From Spirochaetae bacterium HGW-Spirochaetae-5 (lineage in GTDB: Bacteria > Spirochaetota > UBA4802 > UBA5550): 64,000 bases of DNA. Below, one piece after another: positions 44,993-53,701 of this stretch. Location: contig PGXT01000002.1 in assembly GCA_002839285.1 (NCBI GenBank), positions 13,861 through 77,860 of the forward strand, in the 5' to 3' direction. Every line of letters begins with the position of its first letter. The first letter of the stretch is position 1. The notes under the pieces were generated by a model. It was not told the DNA's origin. It saw only the letters and a program-made list of their open reading frames with translations, and did no database searches. The position numbers and the translations under genes were made by a program.

Positions 44993-46150
44993 TCATATTG
45001 CCTTTTTATATCTCTTTTCACGTTTGTAAAGCTCGGCATATACAAATGATACCGCGCGGAATAGATCATCAGGTATTATGTCTCCTACATCTAGACGGTT
45101 ATAGAGCTCCCTGGCAAGGGGTCTGTTCTCTATAAGTTCAACATTATGCTCTTTCGCAACTTCCCTGATTTTAAGAGCCATTGTATCGACACCCTTGGCT
45201 ATAACAGCCGGCGCATCCATGGTATCTCGATCATACTGAAGCGCCACAGCATAGTGAGTCGGGTTTGTTACTACAACGTCCGCCTTCGGAACTTCCCTTA
45301 TCATGTTCTTCATAAGTATTTCCCGCTGCATCTCTCTCATCCTGGCCCGGACATGAGGATCCCCCATGGTCTCCTTCATCTCCTCTTTCATCTCCTGCTT
45401 GCTCATTTTTAATGATTCAATAAATTCACTTTTCTGAAAAAAGTAATCCGGAATAGCAAGTATAAGGAGAAGTACGGTACTCCATATAATTATTTTAAAC
45501 CCTGTCCAGAGGATATTCGACATAGCAAGAGTTATAGAAATATCCGGTGTTTTTAATATTTCATCAAAATCATTTTTGATGATAAGGTATGACACTATAG
45601 CTATTAACGTGATTTTAACTATGGATTTTATTAAATTTGCCGCTATCTGACGCGAAAAAAATATTTTCTTCATGATAGAGGCCGGATCAAGTTTCATTTT
45701 GCTCCAATCGAGCTGTAAAGGATGTGTCGATATCTGAAAACCGACCTGCGAGATTTCAGCAAGAATAGCCCCCATATTTGTTGCAAGAAATATAGGGAAG
45801 AGCAGCTTGGCACTTTCAAAAATAATTTTAAGCATTTCAAGTTCAAGCCATCTTGTTGTTATAGTCTGCCCCGCAAAGGAAGTAAGATAATACTTTACAA
45901 TTGCCGCCATTGAATCATACATCCAGGAACTGAATACAAGAAGCACAAGACATCCCGCTATAACAACTACAGCCTGGGGAAGCTCCTGAGTTTTAACAAC
46001 CTGCCCCTTCTCCCGGGCTTCACGTATCTTCTTTTCTGTCGGTTCTTCGGTACGCCCTTCATCCTCGGCGGCAAAGAGCTGTAGATCTAATCTGAAATCT
46101 TCATTCAGATCTATACAATCAGGATAATATTTTTTCAGAAATTCATTCAT
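44993..46150 (-). CDS. flhB: Flagellar export switch protein FlhB
   Basis: The track uses a TTG at 46171; ATG 46150 (MNEFLKKYYPD...) follows AGAGATATTT and is preferred, giving 385 residues. After an N-terminal extension come the FlhB motif GRTEEPTEKKIREAREKGQV, four membrane helices and the autocleavage site NPTH (VVTNPTHYAVALQYDRD). Cleavage there switches export from rod/hook to filament substrates. It lies 8 bases after fliR. Confidence 0.96.
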   Translation of the reverse strand: MNEFLKKYYPDCIDLNEDFRLDLQLFAAEDEGRTEEPTEKKIREAREKGQVVKTQELPQAVVVIAGCLVLLVFSSWMYDSMAAIVKYYLTSFAGQTITTRWLELEMLKIIFESAKLLFPIFLATNMGAILAEISQVGFQISTHPLQLDWSKMKLDPASIMKKIFFSRQIAANLIKSIVKITLIAIVSYLIIKNDFDEILKTPDISITLAMSNILWTGFKIIIWSTVLLLILAIPDYFFQKSEFIESLKMSKQEMKEEMKETMGDPHVRARMREMQREILMKNMIREVPKADVVVTNPTHYAVALQYDRDTMDAPAVIAKGVDTMALKIREVAKEHNVELIENRPLARELYNRLDVGDIIPDDLFRAVSFVYAELYKREKRYKKAI

Positions 46151-46158
46151 AAATATCT

Positions 46159-46935
46159 CTAAACCGGCCAATGGTGCATAACACCGGTAAGTAATTTAAA
46201 ACTCCTTTCAATCGCGACCTGCATTATACGGATTATCAGCGGCGAAGTAAGCGCCAGAAGGCCGAAGCCTACAATTATCTGAATAGGAAAGCCGAACATC
46301 ATAATATTCATCTGAGGAGCTGCCTTTGCAAGTATACCCATGCTGACGGTTATCAGGAACGCAGTGGCTACAATCGGGAGTGATATCTTCAAAGCGACAA
46401 TAAACATCCCGCTGAATGAATAAATCAGATATTTCAAAAAGCCACCCGCTGCTGATTTCCCCATTCCAAATCCCGGCGCAAGCTCAAAAGATCTGTAAAT
46501 TGCTTCAATCAGAAAATGATGCCCGTCAATTGCAAGAAAAACAACAAGTCCTACAAAGTTTTTCAGCTGACCGATAAGCGGAACAGAAACCTGCCCTACC
46601 GGGTCAAGAACCTCATTTATACCGAAACCTATCTGCGCTGCATAATACTGGGCGGATAACTGAAAAGATGTAAAAATAATTGAAACAAGAAATCCTATAT
46701 AGATACCGACCATTGCTTCCTGCAGAACAAGCAGCGAATATAATCCCATATTACCCGGAACTTTTATTGTGGAAATAACAACGGGAAAAATAACCAGGGT
46801 AATAAAGAATGAAAGCATAGCTTTAATTCTAAATGGAATAACCCCACTTGAAAAAAATGGGGCTATCATTATCATGGCGTTTATTCTTACCAGTATAAGA
46901 AAGAAAGCCTGGAAATTATTAACAAAATACTCCAT
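46159..46935 (-). CDS. fliR: Flagellar export protein FliR
   Basis: The 258-residue membrane protein has about six helices and the family pattern, including AQYYAAQIGFGINEVLDPVG. With FliP and FliQ it builds the core export channel. It lies 12 bases after fliQ and is followed closely by flhB. Confidence 0.96.
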   Translation of the reverse strand: MEYFVNNFQAFFLILVRINAMIMIAPFFSSGVIPFRIKAMLSFFITLVIFPVVISTIKVPGNMGLYSLLVLQEAMVGIYIGFLVSIIFTSFQLSAQYYAAQIGFGINEVLDPVGQVSVPLIGQLKNFVGLVVFLAIDGHHFLIEAIYRSFELAPGFGMGKSAAGGFLKYLIYSFSGMFIVALKISLPIVATAFLITVSMGILAKAAPQMNIMMFGFPIQIIVGFGLLALTSPLIIRIMQVAIERSFKLLTGVMHHWPV

Positions 46936-46947
46936 TAATTTTTTATC

Positions 46948-47220
46948 TCACCCTGCTCCGATTTTCCCGATCAATGCAAAAATGTTTATGGTATAATTTA
47001 AGAGTACGCGTATCATCCATGAACCGAAAAGTATAATAGTGATGAATATTGCAATCATCTTAGGAACGAATGTCAATGTCTGTTCCTGAATTGATGTTGT
47101 GGTCTGTATAATGGATACTATAAGACCGACAAACATCCCCACTCCGAGTACCGGTGCTGAAACTATCAGAACCGTCATAAGAGATTCCCGCATAATTTTA
47201 ATTACAAGTATATCTGTCAT
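46948..47220 (-). CDS. fliQ: Flagellar export protein FliQ
   Basis: The 90-residue protein has two membrane helices and the conserved loop VGLIVSIIQTTTSIQEQTLT with FVPKM. Four copies join the FliP/FliR core of the export gate. It follows fliP by 16 bases. Confidence 0.97.
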   Translation of the reverse strand: MTDILVIKIMRESLMTVLIVSAPVLGVGMFVGLIVSIIQTTTSIQEQTLTFVPKMIAIFITIILFGSWMIRVLLNYTINIFALIGKIGAG

Positions 47221-47236
47221 CTTATCCCCTCACGCT

Positions 47237-48001
47237 CTACCTGAACGACCTGACAAGTTCATATATAAGCAGATTCCAGCCATCGACAAGTATAAATAAA
47301 ATCAGTTTAAAAGGGAGAGAGATCATTACAGGCGGAAGCATAATCATCCCCATTGCCATGAGCACACTGGCTATTATCATATCAATAACAATGAAAGGCA
47401 TAAAAAGGAAAACACCGATCTCGAAGGCTATTTTAAGTTCACTTATCATAAATGCCGGGATAAGGCAATATGTGGGTATATCGTCTTTATTTTTAGGTTT
47501 TTCAATTTTTGAAAGCTTAACAAAAAGGGCAATATCCTTCTCCCTGGTCTGCTTAAACATAAACTCGCGGAGAGGAGCCATACCCCTGTCATAAAACTGC
47601 TGATTGGAGATCTGTCCGTTAAGATAGGGCTGCAGAGCCTTGTCATTCATTTCGGTAAATGTGGGGGCCATAATAAAAAATGTAAGAAAAAGTGAAAGTC
47701 CTACAATCACCTGATTTGGAGGCATCTGCTGCAGAGACAGTGCTCTCTTCACAAAATCAAGAACAATAACAACGCGTGTAAACGCTGTTGTCATAATAAT
47801 TATCGATGGAGCAAGAGTTAGTATGGAGAGCAGAAAAAGTATCTGTAGACTCAACGCTACATCTTTCGGTGAAGTCGCCTGGGTAATATCAAAGGCAATC
47901 TTCGGTATAGGCATTGTCACACCGCCGGCACTCTGCGCAAAAAGATATGCCGGTGAGCATAACAGTGCAAATAAAGACAAATAAAAATATTTTTTATTCA
48001 T
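47237..48001 (-). CDS. fliP: Flagellar export protein FliP
   Basis: The ATG at 48001 begins a cleavable signal peptide (KKYFYLSLFALLCSPAYLFA), as usual for FliP; the track's ATG at 48013 would add four residues. Four helices follow, with PSIIIMTTAFTRVVIVLDFV and ALSLQQMPPNQVIVGLSLFL. FliP forms the pentameric core of the export gate. The start overlaps the end of fliO. Confidence 0.96.
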   Translation of the reverse strand: MNKKYFYLSLFALLCSPAYLFAQSAGGVTMPIPKIAFDITQATSPKDVALSLQILFLLSILTLAPSIIIMTTAFTRVVIVLDFVKRALSLQQMPPNQVIVGLSLFLTFFIMAPTFTEMNDKALQPYLNGQISNQQFYDRGMAPLREFMFKQTREKDIALFVKLSKIEKPKNKDDIPTYCLIPAFMISELKIAFEIGVFLFMPFIVIDMIIASVLMAMGMIMLPPVMISLPFKLILFILVDGWNLLIYELVRSFR

Positions 48002-48716
48002 CGTCGCTACCATTTATATTTTTCAGACGGCTTTTCTGTTTATTCAGGTAACTCATATCAAACTCTTTCTGCGATATCTCCTGCATCATTGTTTTCTTAC
48101 CCCCCTGAGTTCTCTTTTCATTAATCTTGTCGATTACCCAGCCCACCTGACCCGCAATAAACTCAGGAAAAGTAGCACCCTGAACAGGTGTTGACCTTGA
48201 GCTGAGAAGTCTTATCCGGTCGATCTCCTCGCGGTCTTTAATCTCTGTTAAAAGATTTATACTGCTGTCTGAAACGCCCAGCAGGAAGACCTTTCCGGCA
48301 ACATCGATTATCTGAACAAATTTATTTGTTCCCAGTGAAACAGTTGAAAGAATCTGAATTGCATCACCTCCGGACATATGAAGCCCGGTCTTCTGGGAAA
48401 CAAACTTAAAAAACATATAAAAACCGCCGATAAACAGAGCAAGGACGAGAATAGTTTTAATAATCATCCATGCGGCTGACTCCTCTTCTAGCTGCGGCCT
48501 GAAATCCTCTTCTACAAAACCCTCACCCGGAACAGCGGTACCGGAATCAGCAGTAGTTTTCACAGCGGGGGTTTCCGCTGCGGGAGTTTGAGCTGAAGCA
48601 GGAACAGCAGCAGATATCAAAACAGTAAAAAAAACGGAAATAATAAGAATCCGCATAAAAAGTGCTGAACTTATTATTTTCTCCGCCCGATAGGATATTG
48701 AGGTATTATGTCTCAT
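47994..48716 (-). CDS. fliO: Flagellar biosynthesis protein FliO/FliZ
   Basis: The 240-residue protein has a signal-like N-terminus (ILIISVFFTVLISAAVPASA), a Pro/Ala-rich linker, a membrane helix (AWMIIKTILVLALFIGGFYMF) and a cytoplasmic part with IQILSTVSLGTNKFVQIIDV, the FliO pattern. FliO helps FliP assemble. The start could also be ATG 48656, just before the signal peptide; neither has a clear ribosome-binding site. It overlaps fliP by 8 bases. Confidence 0.92.
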   Translation of the reverse strand: MRHNTSISYRAEKIISSALFMRILIISVFFTVLISAAVPASAQTPAAETPAVKTTADSGTAVPGEGFVEEDFRPQLEEESAAWMIIKTILVLALFIGGFYMFFKFVSQKTGLHMSGGDAIQILSTVSLGTNKFVQIIDVAGKVFLLGVSDSSINLLTEIKDREEIDRIRLLSSRSTPVQGATFPEFIAGQVGWVIDKINEKRTQGGKKTMMQEISQKEFDMSYLNKQKSRLKNINGSDDE

Positions 48717-48774
48717 ATTTTTCCAGTTTAAAAAAAATTTTTAAAGCTATGATTATTTTAAAAAATACATTTTT

Positions 48775-49836
48775 CTATTTATTAACGGATTTAAAACGTT
48801 CGTCCTGGCTTACGATATCGGTTACCCGGACTCCGAAGTTTTCATCAATAACAACAACCTCACCGCGGGCAATAAGCTTACCGTTAACCAGCAGGTCAAC
48901 AGGTTCACCTGCAAGTTTATCGAGTTCAATAATTGAACCTTCACCAAGACCGAGTATGTCCTTAACAAGCTTTGTTGTCCGTCCAAGCTCAACTGTCATG
49001 GTCATCTCAACATCGAGAAGAAGGGCTATATCGCCGTAACCACCCGAGGTAATACTCTCACCCATTTGAGGGAATCGTACCGAACTGATTTGAGTCTGAG
49101 GTCCCTGGTGCTGGTACTGCTGCTGAGACTGCTGCTGAGACTGCATCCCGCCGCCGCTACCCATACCGAGAGATGAAGCTATGTTGGCATCCATTATATG
49201 ATAAAGCTTGGAGTTCATCACTCCATCGATAATTATATCATAGGTAATTTTAACAAGGTCCCCTGGAGGGAGCTGAAGATCCGAGGGATTCTGTGCAATA
49301 GAGACTGTTGCAGGTGTGGTGTTTACACCTCCCCCTATTTTATTGCTGAACTGAGTAGCCATTGAGGAGATAAACTGATTTGTAAACTCCTGAATTGTGC
49401 TCTGATGCGCGTCTGTTATGTCAGCAGGTACTGAACCTGTTTCATCACCCATCATAAGTGATGAAATTATACCCGCATCTCTGAAATTGAAAATTACCAG
49501 ATTCACTCCGTTAAGAGCACCTGAGTAACTCATTGAAATCTGAACATATTTGCCGCTGAAATCACTTCGGACAGCATTCTGAGACTTGGATTCGACCACC
49601 GGATTGGAGAGAACAAGATTTTTCCCTCCCAGATAACCGCTTAGAGACGGAGCGACCAGAGAGATAGCCGAATTAAGCATATTTCTCAGATTTGACTGCT
49701 CACCGGATGAGAATGATGAACCGCCCCTGGAACCTGGAGAATCGAACATCCCCGTCGGCTCAGGACCTGAAGTTATATCATCTGCTCCCTGTAACAGGGC
49801 ATCAATTTCGTCTTGTGATAAAGAGCCGTCGCCCAT
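48775..49836 (-). CDS. fliY: Flagellar switch protein FliY/FliN
   Basis: The 353-residue protein starts with the FliM/FliY-type EIDALLQG motif (residues 8-15), a CheY-binding peptide in relatives. A CheC-like middle domain (about 45-210), a Q-rich linker (QQQSQQQYQHQ) and a C-terminal SpoA/FliN domain (ALLLDVEMTMTVELGRTTKL) follow. It belongs to the C-ring and sets motor switching. It lies 42 bases after fliL; fliM, usually between the two, is missing. Confidence 0.94.
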   Translation of the reverse strand: MGDGSLSQDEIDALLQGADDITSGPEPTGMFDSPGSRGGSSFSSGEQSNLRNMLNSAISLVAPSLSGYLGGKNLVLSNPVVESKSQNAVRSDFSGKYVQISMSYSGALNGVNLVIFNFRDAGIISSLMMGDETGSVPADITDAHQSTIQEFTNQFISSMATQFSNKIGGGVNTTPATVSIAQNPSDLQLPPGDLVKITYDIIIDGVMNSKLYHIMDANIASSLGMGSGGGMQSQQQSQQQYQHQGPQTQISSVRFPQMGESITSGGYGDIALLLDVEMTMTVELGRTTKLVKDILGLGEGSIIELDKLAGEPVDLLVNGKLIARGEVVVIDENFGVRVTDIVSQDERFKSVNK

Positions 49837-49878
49837 ATTTCCCCCTCTGGAGTGAACAATTCAAATTTTACTTAAAAC

Positions 49879-50400
49879 CTAGTTAACAACAAACTCTACA
49901 AAGTAAATTTCCTTAATCTTACCCGCAATAAGCCTTATATTAATGTGAGCCTTAATCTCTTCAGCAAGAGTAATGGCACCGCTGACCGAATTAAGCTCTT
50001 CATATGTCTTTCCCTGAAGCAGAATATTTACAATATGCTGTATCTCATCTTTTCTGTTTACAAGCTCCGAGTTAAGCATCGGATCCATAACATAACCGAG
50101 AGATATGGTCATCTTGATAAAATGCGGTTCCGCATCGGCTGTTGTCTTGGAAAATGCCGGTAGGGCATAAACCGCAAGAGGCTCTGGCGGAGGTGCGGCA
50201 ATAATATCCTGACTTTTCTGATATTTGTTTTCCTGCACAGTCTTTGATACCAAATAAGATATACCGATCATAAGAACGAAAATTATAATTCCGCCCGCTA
50301 CATACAGAAGTATCTTAACTATCTTCGAAGTACCGGTACTCCCCTCGGTTTCCGGGCCCTTCCCCTCGTCCTCGACTATATCTCTTTCGTCATCACCCAT
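49879..50400 (-). CDS. fliL: Flagellar basal-body protein FliL
   Basis: The 173-residue protein has an acidic cytoplasmic N-terminus, one membrane helix (ILLYVAGGIIIFVLMIGISYLV) and a periplasmic stomatin-like FliL domain (FIKMTISLGYVMDP ... EEIKAHINIRLIAGKIKEIY). FliL rings support the stator units. The upstream gap of 460 bases makes it the first gene of the fliL-flhA transcript. Confidence 0.93.
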   Translation of the reverse strand: MGDDERDIVEDEGKGPETEGSTGTSKIVKILLYVAGGIIIFVLMIGISYLVSKTVQENKYQKSQDIIAAPPPEPLAVYALPAFSKTTADAEPHFIKMTISLGYVMDPMLNSELVNRKDEIQHIVNILLQGKTYEELNSVSGAITLAEEIKAHINIRLIAGKIKEIYFVEFVVN

Positions 50401-50741
50401 AAGCCTTCCACCATTATTCTATTTATATAACAGCTTTACAATATAAAGCACTAAAGCCCGACCGATAGACATGGGTATAAATTATGTGACATAATATCAA
50501 ACATCAATACAACATGTCAATTAATTTATTCATTTTATTTAAAACATCCCTTTTGTACAGAGTGAATAATAAACCGTAAAAACATCATAATCCGTCTCTA
50601 TTCAGTACAATCGTCCATTTATATTTTCGGCATTATGTGAATTAACAAGAACTTAAATTTTAAATAAATTGAATAAAATTCAGTAACGCCTGATTAAGCT
50701 TCGTAATTCTATTAATTTTAGAACTTACATGTTAGTTATTT

Positions 50742-50764
50742 CCCCGCCGCCTGCGACGGCGGGG
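50742..50764. repeat. Small GC palindrome beside family-B repeat
   Basis: CCCCGCCG and CGGCGGGG form an 8-bp stem around CCTGCGA. It lies just left of the family-B copy, and a similar CCCCGCCGC tract flanks the family-B copy at 29.3 kb. Confidence 0.7.
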
Positions 50765-50769
50765 TCTGT

Positions 50770-50850
50770 AATTGCTGAAAAAGCGATGGTATTCTGTCTA
50801 CGCCGCGCCGTAGGCGCGGCGTAGAGTAATTTTACCACCGGTTTTTCAGA
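50770..50850. repeat. Family-B palindromic repeat, copy 2
   Basis: A perfect 13-bp stem TCTACGCCGCGCC-GTA-GGCGCGGCGTAGA (50797-50825) is framed by GCTGAAAAAGCGATGGTA at the left and TACCACCGGTTTTTCAG at the right, which are imperfect complements. The frame is shared with the copies at 29.3 and 63.6 kb. Confidence 0.85.
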
Positions 50851-50861
50851 AGATGCAAAAT

Positions 50862-51053
50862 TCAGCGAAAGCTCTGATATATGTCTCTCTTATACTCCAC
50901 GGTGAGCCTTACAACCTCTTCCGCGCTCTCGGACACTACAAATTTCTTACTATTGGTCAGCGTTATAACAGTATTAGGAGTTGTATCGATTACCTCGATA
51001 TGACTTGCATTAAGTACAAAAGCCTCTCCATTGAGTTTATGAAGCTGAATCAT
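50862..51053 (-). CDS. flbD: Flagellar protein FlbD
   Basis: The track starts at 51122 in the previous gene; ATG 51053 follows AAAGGGGGGAGTG, a strong ribosome-binding site, and gives 63 residues (MIQLHKLNGEAFVLNASHIE...). This matches the short FlbD family (SwrD in Bacillus), which influences stator function or motor torque. It usually precedes motA-motB, which are absent here. It lies 13 bases after the DUF115 gene. Confidence 0.9.
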   Translation of the reverse strand: MIQLHKLNGEAFVLNASHIEVIDTTPNTVITLTNSKKFVVSESAEEVVRLTVEYKRDIYQSFR

Positions 51054-51066
51054 TACACTCCCCCCT

Positions 51067-52113
51067 TTAATTCTTTTTATTGAAAATAGCGAGATACTCC
51101 TCAAGACCCACCTTATGAACACTTCCAGGGGAGCATCCCGGCATGCTGGAGTCGGCTACCGGATATGGCGCGCCTGCAAAAAGCCTTTCGAGCCATAATT
51201 TAGCCGCAAGAAACTGATTATTGGTATAAAAAAGCTCACCACCCCTCTTAACCTGATAATCTCTTGCCGCCCTCCCTTTATTCATATCAATTGACGCCGG
51301 AGTATTCAACCTGCAGGAGCTGAAAAATTTTCTCCCGGCCGGATGGGCTCCGGATGCATAAAATCTGTCAAAAAAAGCCATATCATTCCCCGCAAGAAGG
51401 AGCGATGCCACTCCGCAGCCGAGCACAATCGATACAGCCTGAGTTGTAACAATACTCCCCGTGGCAACAAATCCCAATCCTTCACCCGCCTCCTTCCAGA
51501 GATTGTCGTAGAATTCGCCGTCTATCATCCAGTTATAAAAACTGATACTCCCCTTCCATTTGCTGATATTTGAATAAGACGCGCAGCTGAAAGAGAGCAG
51601 ATGAATATCCCGGGTGTCAATCCCTGAAAAAAATTCTGCCGGAGTTGTTTCGCATGTTATAACATACTGAGGGGAGATCCCATGCTCCATTAGAGGCCGC
51701 AGCGCCATATCCGATGCAAGAAATATTATTTCATTATGACTCTTAAGTTTTTTCAAGACTTCATAATTGTTGTCGAGAGAAGGACCCGAACCAATTACGA
51801 TTAAATGTTTACCGGAGAAACTCTCCGCAACGGGCTTTAATCCTCCCCACCGGGCGATGAGGGGTATATTTTTACTTAAATTTTTCCTGAAAGCGCGACT
51901 CCGTTCAAGGAGCATCCCTTCGTTAAGTTTTGAAAATATTTCATCCTGATTTATCATTCGGTACCGGAAACTCAGTTTATCCTGCAATTTCTGCAGTTTT
52001 AAAGAAGATAACCATCCGGCAGAGGGTATATGCAAGCATTTTATTTTCAGACGCGGAAAGGGTCTTCGTGAAAATAATGGATAAAAAAATCTGCAGCGGG
52101 CAGAGAAATACAC
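51067..52113 (-). CDS. DUF115 / MptE-like protein, motility-associated
   Basis: The 348-residue protein has a DUF115-type core: LIVIGSGPSLDNNYEVLKKL, then EIIFLASDMALRPLMEHGI, PQYVITCETTP, and LLAGNDMAFFDRFYASGAH. Proteins of this family next to flagellar genes include Maf-type enzymes that add nonulosonic acids to flagellin; archaeal MptE makes a pterin. A role in flagellin glycosylation is an inference from its place before flbD. The extent of the N-terminus is uncertain, since the first 50 residues look unusual. Confidence 0.8.
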   Translation of the reverse strand: MYFSARCRFFYPLFSRRPFPRLKIKCLHIPSAGWLSSLKLQKLQDKLSFRYRMINQDEIFSKLNEGMLLERSRAFRKNLSKNIPLIARWGGLKPVAESFSGKHLIVIGSGPSLDNNYEVLKKLKSHNEIIFLASDMALRPLMEHGISPQYVITCETTPAEFFSGIDTRDIHLLSFSCASYSNISKWKGSISFYNWMIDGEFYDNLWKEAGEGLGFVATGSIVTTQAVSIVLGCGVASLLLAGNDMAFFDRFYASGAHPAGRKFFSSCRLNTPASIDMNKGRAARDYQVKRGGELFYTNNQFLAAKLWLERLFAGAPYPVADSSMPGCSPGSVHKVGLEEYLAIFNKKN

Positions 52114-52145
52114 CGTATATTTGATAATACCGGAATTATCTGTAC

Positions 52146-52760
52146 TTAATGACTATCCGGAACCGGATTTTTTGCCCGCAATAAATTAGATACATATTTT
52201 ACTATCTTTATATAATCAAGATCAATTGGATCAAACTCTTCAATGAGACCGATAAAGAATACGACCGCCTGAATTATTCTTGCAGCAGTCTTTTCATCAA
52301 GCCCGTCGGGATTGATCTCATCTTTAGTATTCTCTTTTATAATATTTTCGTAAAACATTCGATGATTTTCAAAAAACTTATTCATCATCTGACGGAGTGT
52401 ATCATTTTCGAAAGAATAAAGAATTATATTTATCAGAATAATAATATTAGCTCTATCAAGAACAAAACTCTCCACACCGAGAAGTGAGGATATGGGAGCC
52501 ATCTCTTCAGATTTAAGGTCTATTTTAAGTATTCGCCTGTGATTATTATCGAGCTCGGCATACATATCATTAATAAGCTCGATATAAATATCATCTTTTG
52601 TCGGGAAATAATGCAGAACGCCCCCTTTCGAGTATCCTGCCTCATCTGCAATCTCCTGAATTGATATCTGAGAGTAAACATTCTTCTGAAGAAGCACCTT
52701 AAGAGCCGATGTAATACGTCTTTTCCTTCCCTTTACTTTATCTTCTTTTAAATTATCCAA
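52146..52760 (-). CDS. TetR-family transcriptional regulator
   Basis: The 204-residue protein has a TetR helix-turn-helix (ISIQEIADEAGYSKGGVLHY, about 36-55) and a C-terminal helical domain with a TetR_C-like hydrophobic core. Ligand and targets are unknown. It precedes the DUF115 gene by 32 bases and could share its transcript or control it. A weak ATGTAT/ATACAT dyad at 52823-52848 lies upstream and might be its operator. Confidence 0.93.
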   Translation of the reverse strand: MDNLKEDKVKGRKRRITSALKVLLQKNVYSQISIQEIADEAGYSKGGVLHYFPTKDDIYIELINDMYAELDNNHRRILKIDLKSEEMAPISSLLGVESFVLDRANIIILINIILYSFENDTLRQMMNKFFENHRMFYENIIKENTKDEINPDGLDEKTAARIIQAVVFFIGLIEEFDPIDLDYIKIVKYVSNLLRAKNPVPDSH

Positions 52761-53275
52761 ACCGCTACCTGCATCTTTTTTTTCACAATAAAGAATCAGA
52801 CACTCTTTGATGCAATAAAAAAATGTATCTTGTCACTAAAAAATACATATACAGCTGAAAAAAATGAGTATAAAAGTGATATTAACAGAATAATGATGAA
52901 AAACCGGCATTTTACCTTTAAAAAACCGGTTTTCAGGAATCAGAACAGGCTATCTTCAGTGATGAAGTAACAGCAGCAAATTATTTTCACGGTGTGTTTG
53001 CTTCATACTGAGCCCTCAAAAATATATTGCTGCCAGCTGCAATGGCAGCAATACACTTTCGGGGTGCGTATGCTACGCATACGCCTGAAATGGGGGATCA
53101 CGGGGGCGCTGCCCCCGTGATCCCCCATTTCAGGCGCAGCGCGAAGCGCTGTGCCCCCGAAAATAAATTGCAGTCAGTTGCAATAATATCTCTTATTCGA
53201 TGAATTCCTTGACAAAAATGCTCCATAGAAGACAGAGATATTAAACTATTGAAAGAATGCAGATTATTTTAAATT
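52761..53275. other. Divergent intergenic region, TetR to tsaE
   Basis: No gene is seen in these 515 bases. About 150 bases are the longest family-A repeat (53021-53172). A short dyad ATGTAT-N14-ATACAT (52823-52848) close to the TetR start is the only other candidate regulatory element. Confidence 0.6.
53021..53172. repeat. Family-A palindromic repeat, copy 5 (longest)
   Basis: This is the best-preserved copy. From the centre outwards, GGGGGATCACGGGGGC mirrors GCCCCCGTGATCCCCC perfectly, flanked by CTGAAAT/ATTTCAG and then by GCGTATGCTACGCATACGC at the left and GCGCAGCGCGAAGCGCTGTG at the right. The outer arms are TATTGCTGCC...ACTTTCGGGG and CCCCCGAAAATAAATTGCAG. The left end holds its own hairpin ATTGCTGCCA/TGGCAGCAAT. 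As RNA it would fold into a very stable long hairpin. Confidence 0.88.
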
Positions 53276-53701
53276 ATGAAAGAAACTATTACAAGCAATT
53301 CACCTGAAGAAACTTTCTCCTTTGCGGAAGAATTAGGACGGAAGATCAGCGGCTTCTCTGTTATCGCACTTTACGGCGATCTTGGTGCAGGTAAAACTAT
53401 TTTCACAAAAGGTTTAGCCCGGGGACTCGGCATAGATGAAGATATAACCAGCCCTACATTCAGCCTGATGGAATCCTATGAAGGTGACAAACCGCTCCAC
53501 CACTTTGATCTTTACAGGATTGAAAACCTGAATGAGTTTGAAAATCTGAGATTTGAAGAGTACTGGGAGAGCGAAGGTGTTTCCGTTATAGAATGGCCCG
53601 AAAAAGCGGGAGATCTGCTTCCTGAAAATAGAATTAATGTTTTCATCGAATATATCAATGAAAACATGAGAGAGATAACCATTGAATATACTGGTAATTG
53701 A
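53276..53701 (+). CDS. tsaE: tRNA threonylcarbamoyladenosine ATPase TsaE
   Basis: The 141-residue protein has Walker A (GDLGAGKTIFTKGLARGLGI), the switch segment SPTFSLMESY, HFDLYRI and a VIEWPEKAGDLLPE motif. TsaE hydrolyses ATP in the TsaB-TsaD-TsaE complex that makes t6A37 in tRNAs reading ANN codons. It overlaps tsaB by 20 bases. Confidence 0.96.
   Translation: MKETITSNSPEETFSFAEELGRKISGFSVIALYGDLGAGKTIFTKGLARGLGIDEDITSPTFSLMESYEGDKPLHHFDLYRIENLNEFENLRFEEYWESEGVSVIEWPEKAGDLLPENRINVFIEYINENMREITIEYTGN

Larger units (their letters stand above)
50401..50861. other. Gap in the flagellar operon, flbD to fliL
   Basis: No gene is seen in these 461 bases. In many spirochaetes motA and motB lie here. 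The stretch is AT-rich near fliL and holds two GC palindromes (50742-50764 and the family-B repeat at 50770-50850) near flbD. It probably contains a fliL promoter, but none is clear. Confidence 0.6.

Noticed and set aside
52823-52848. ATGTAT-N14-ATACAT as operator of the second TetR protein
   Set aside because: Arms of only six A/T-rich bases with a 14-base spacer are expected by chance in this composition; noted but not listed as a feature.
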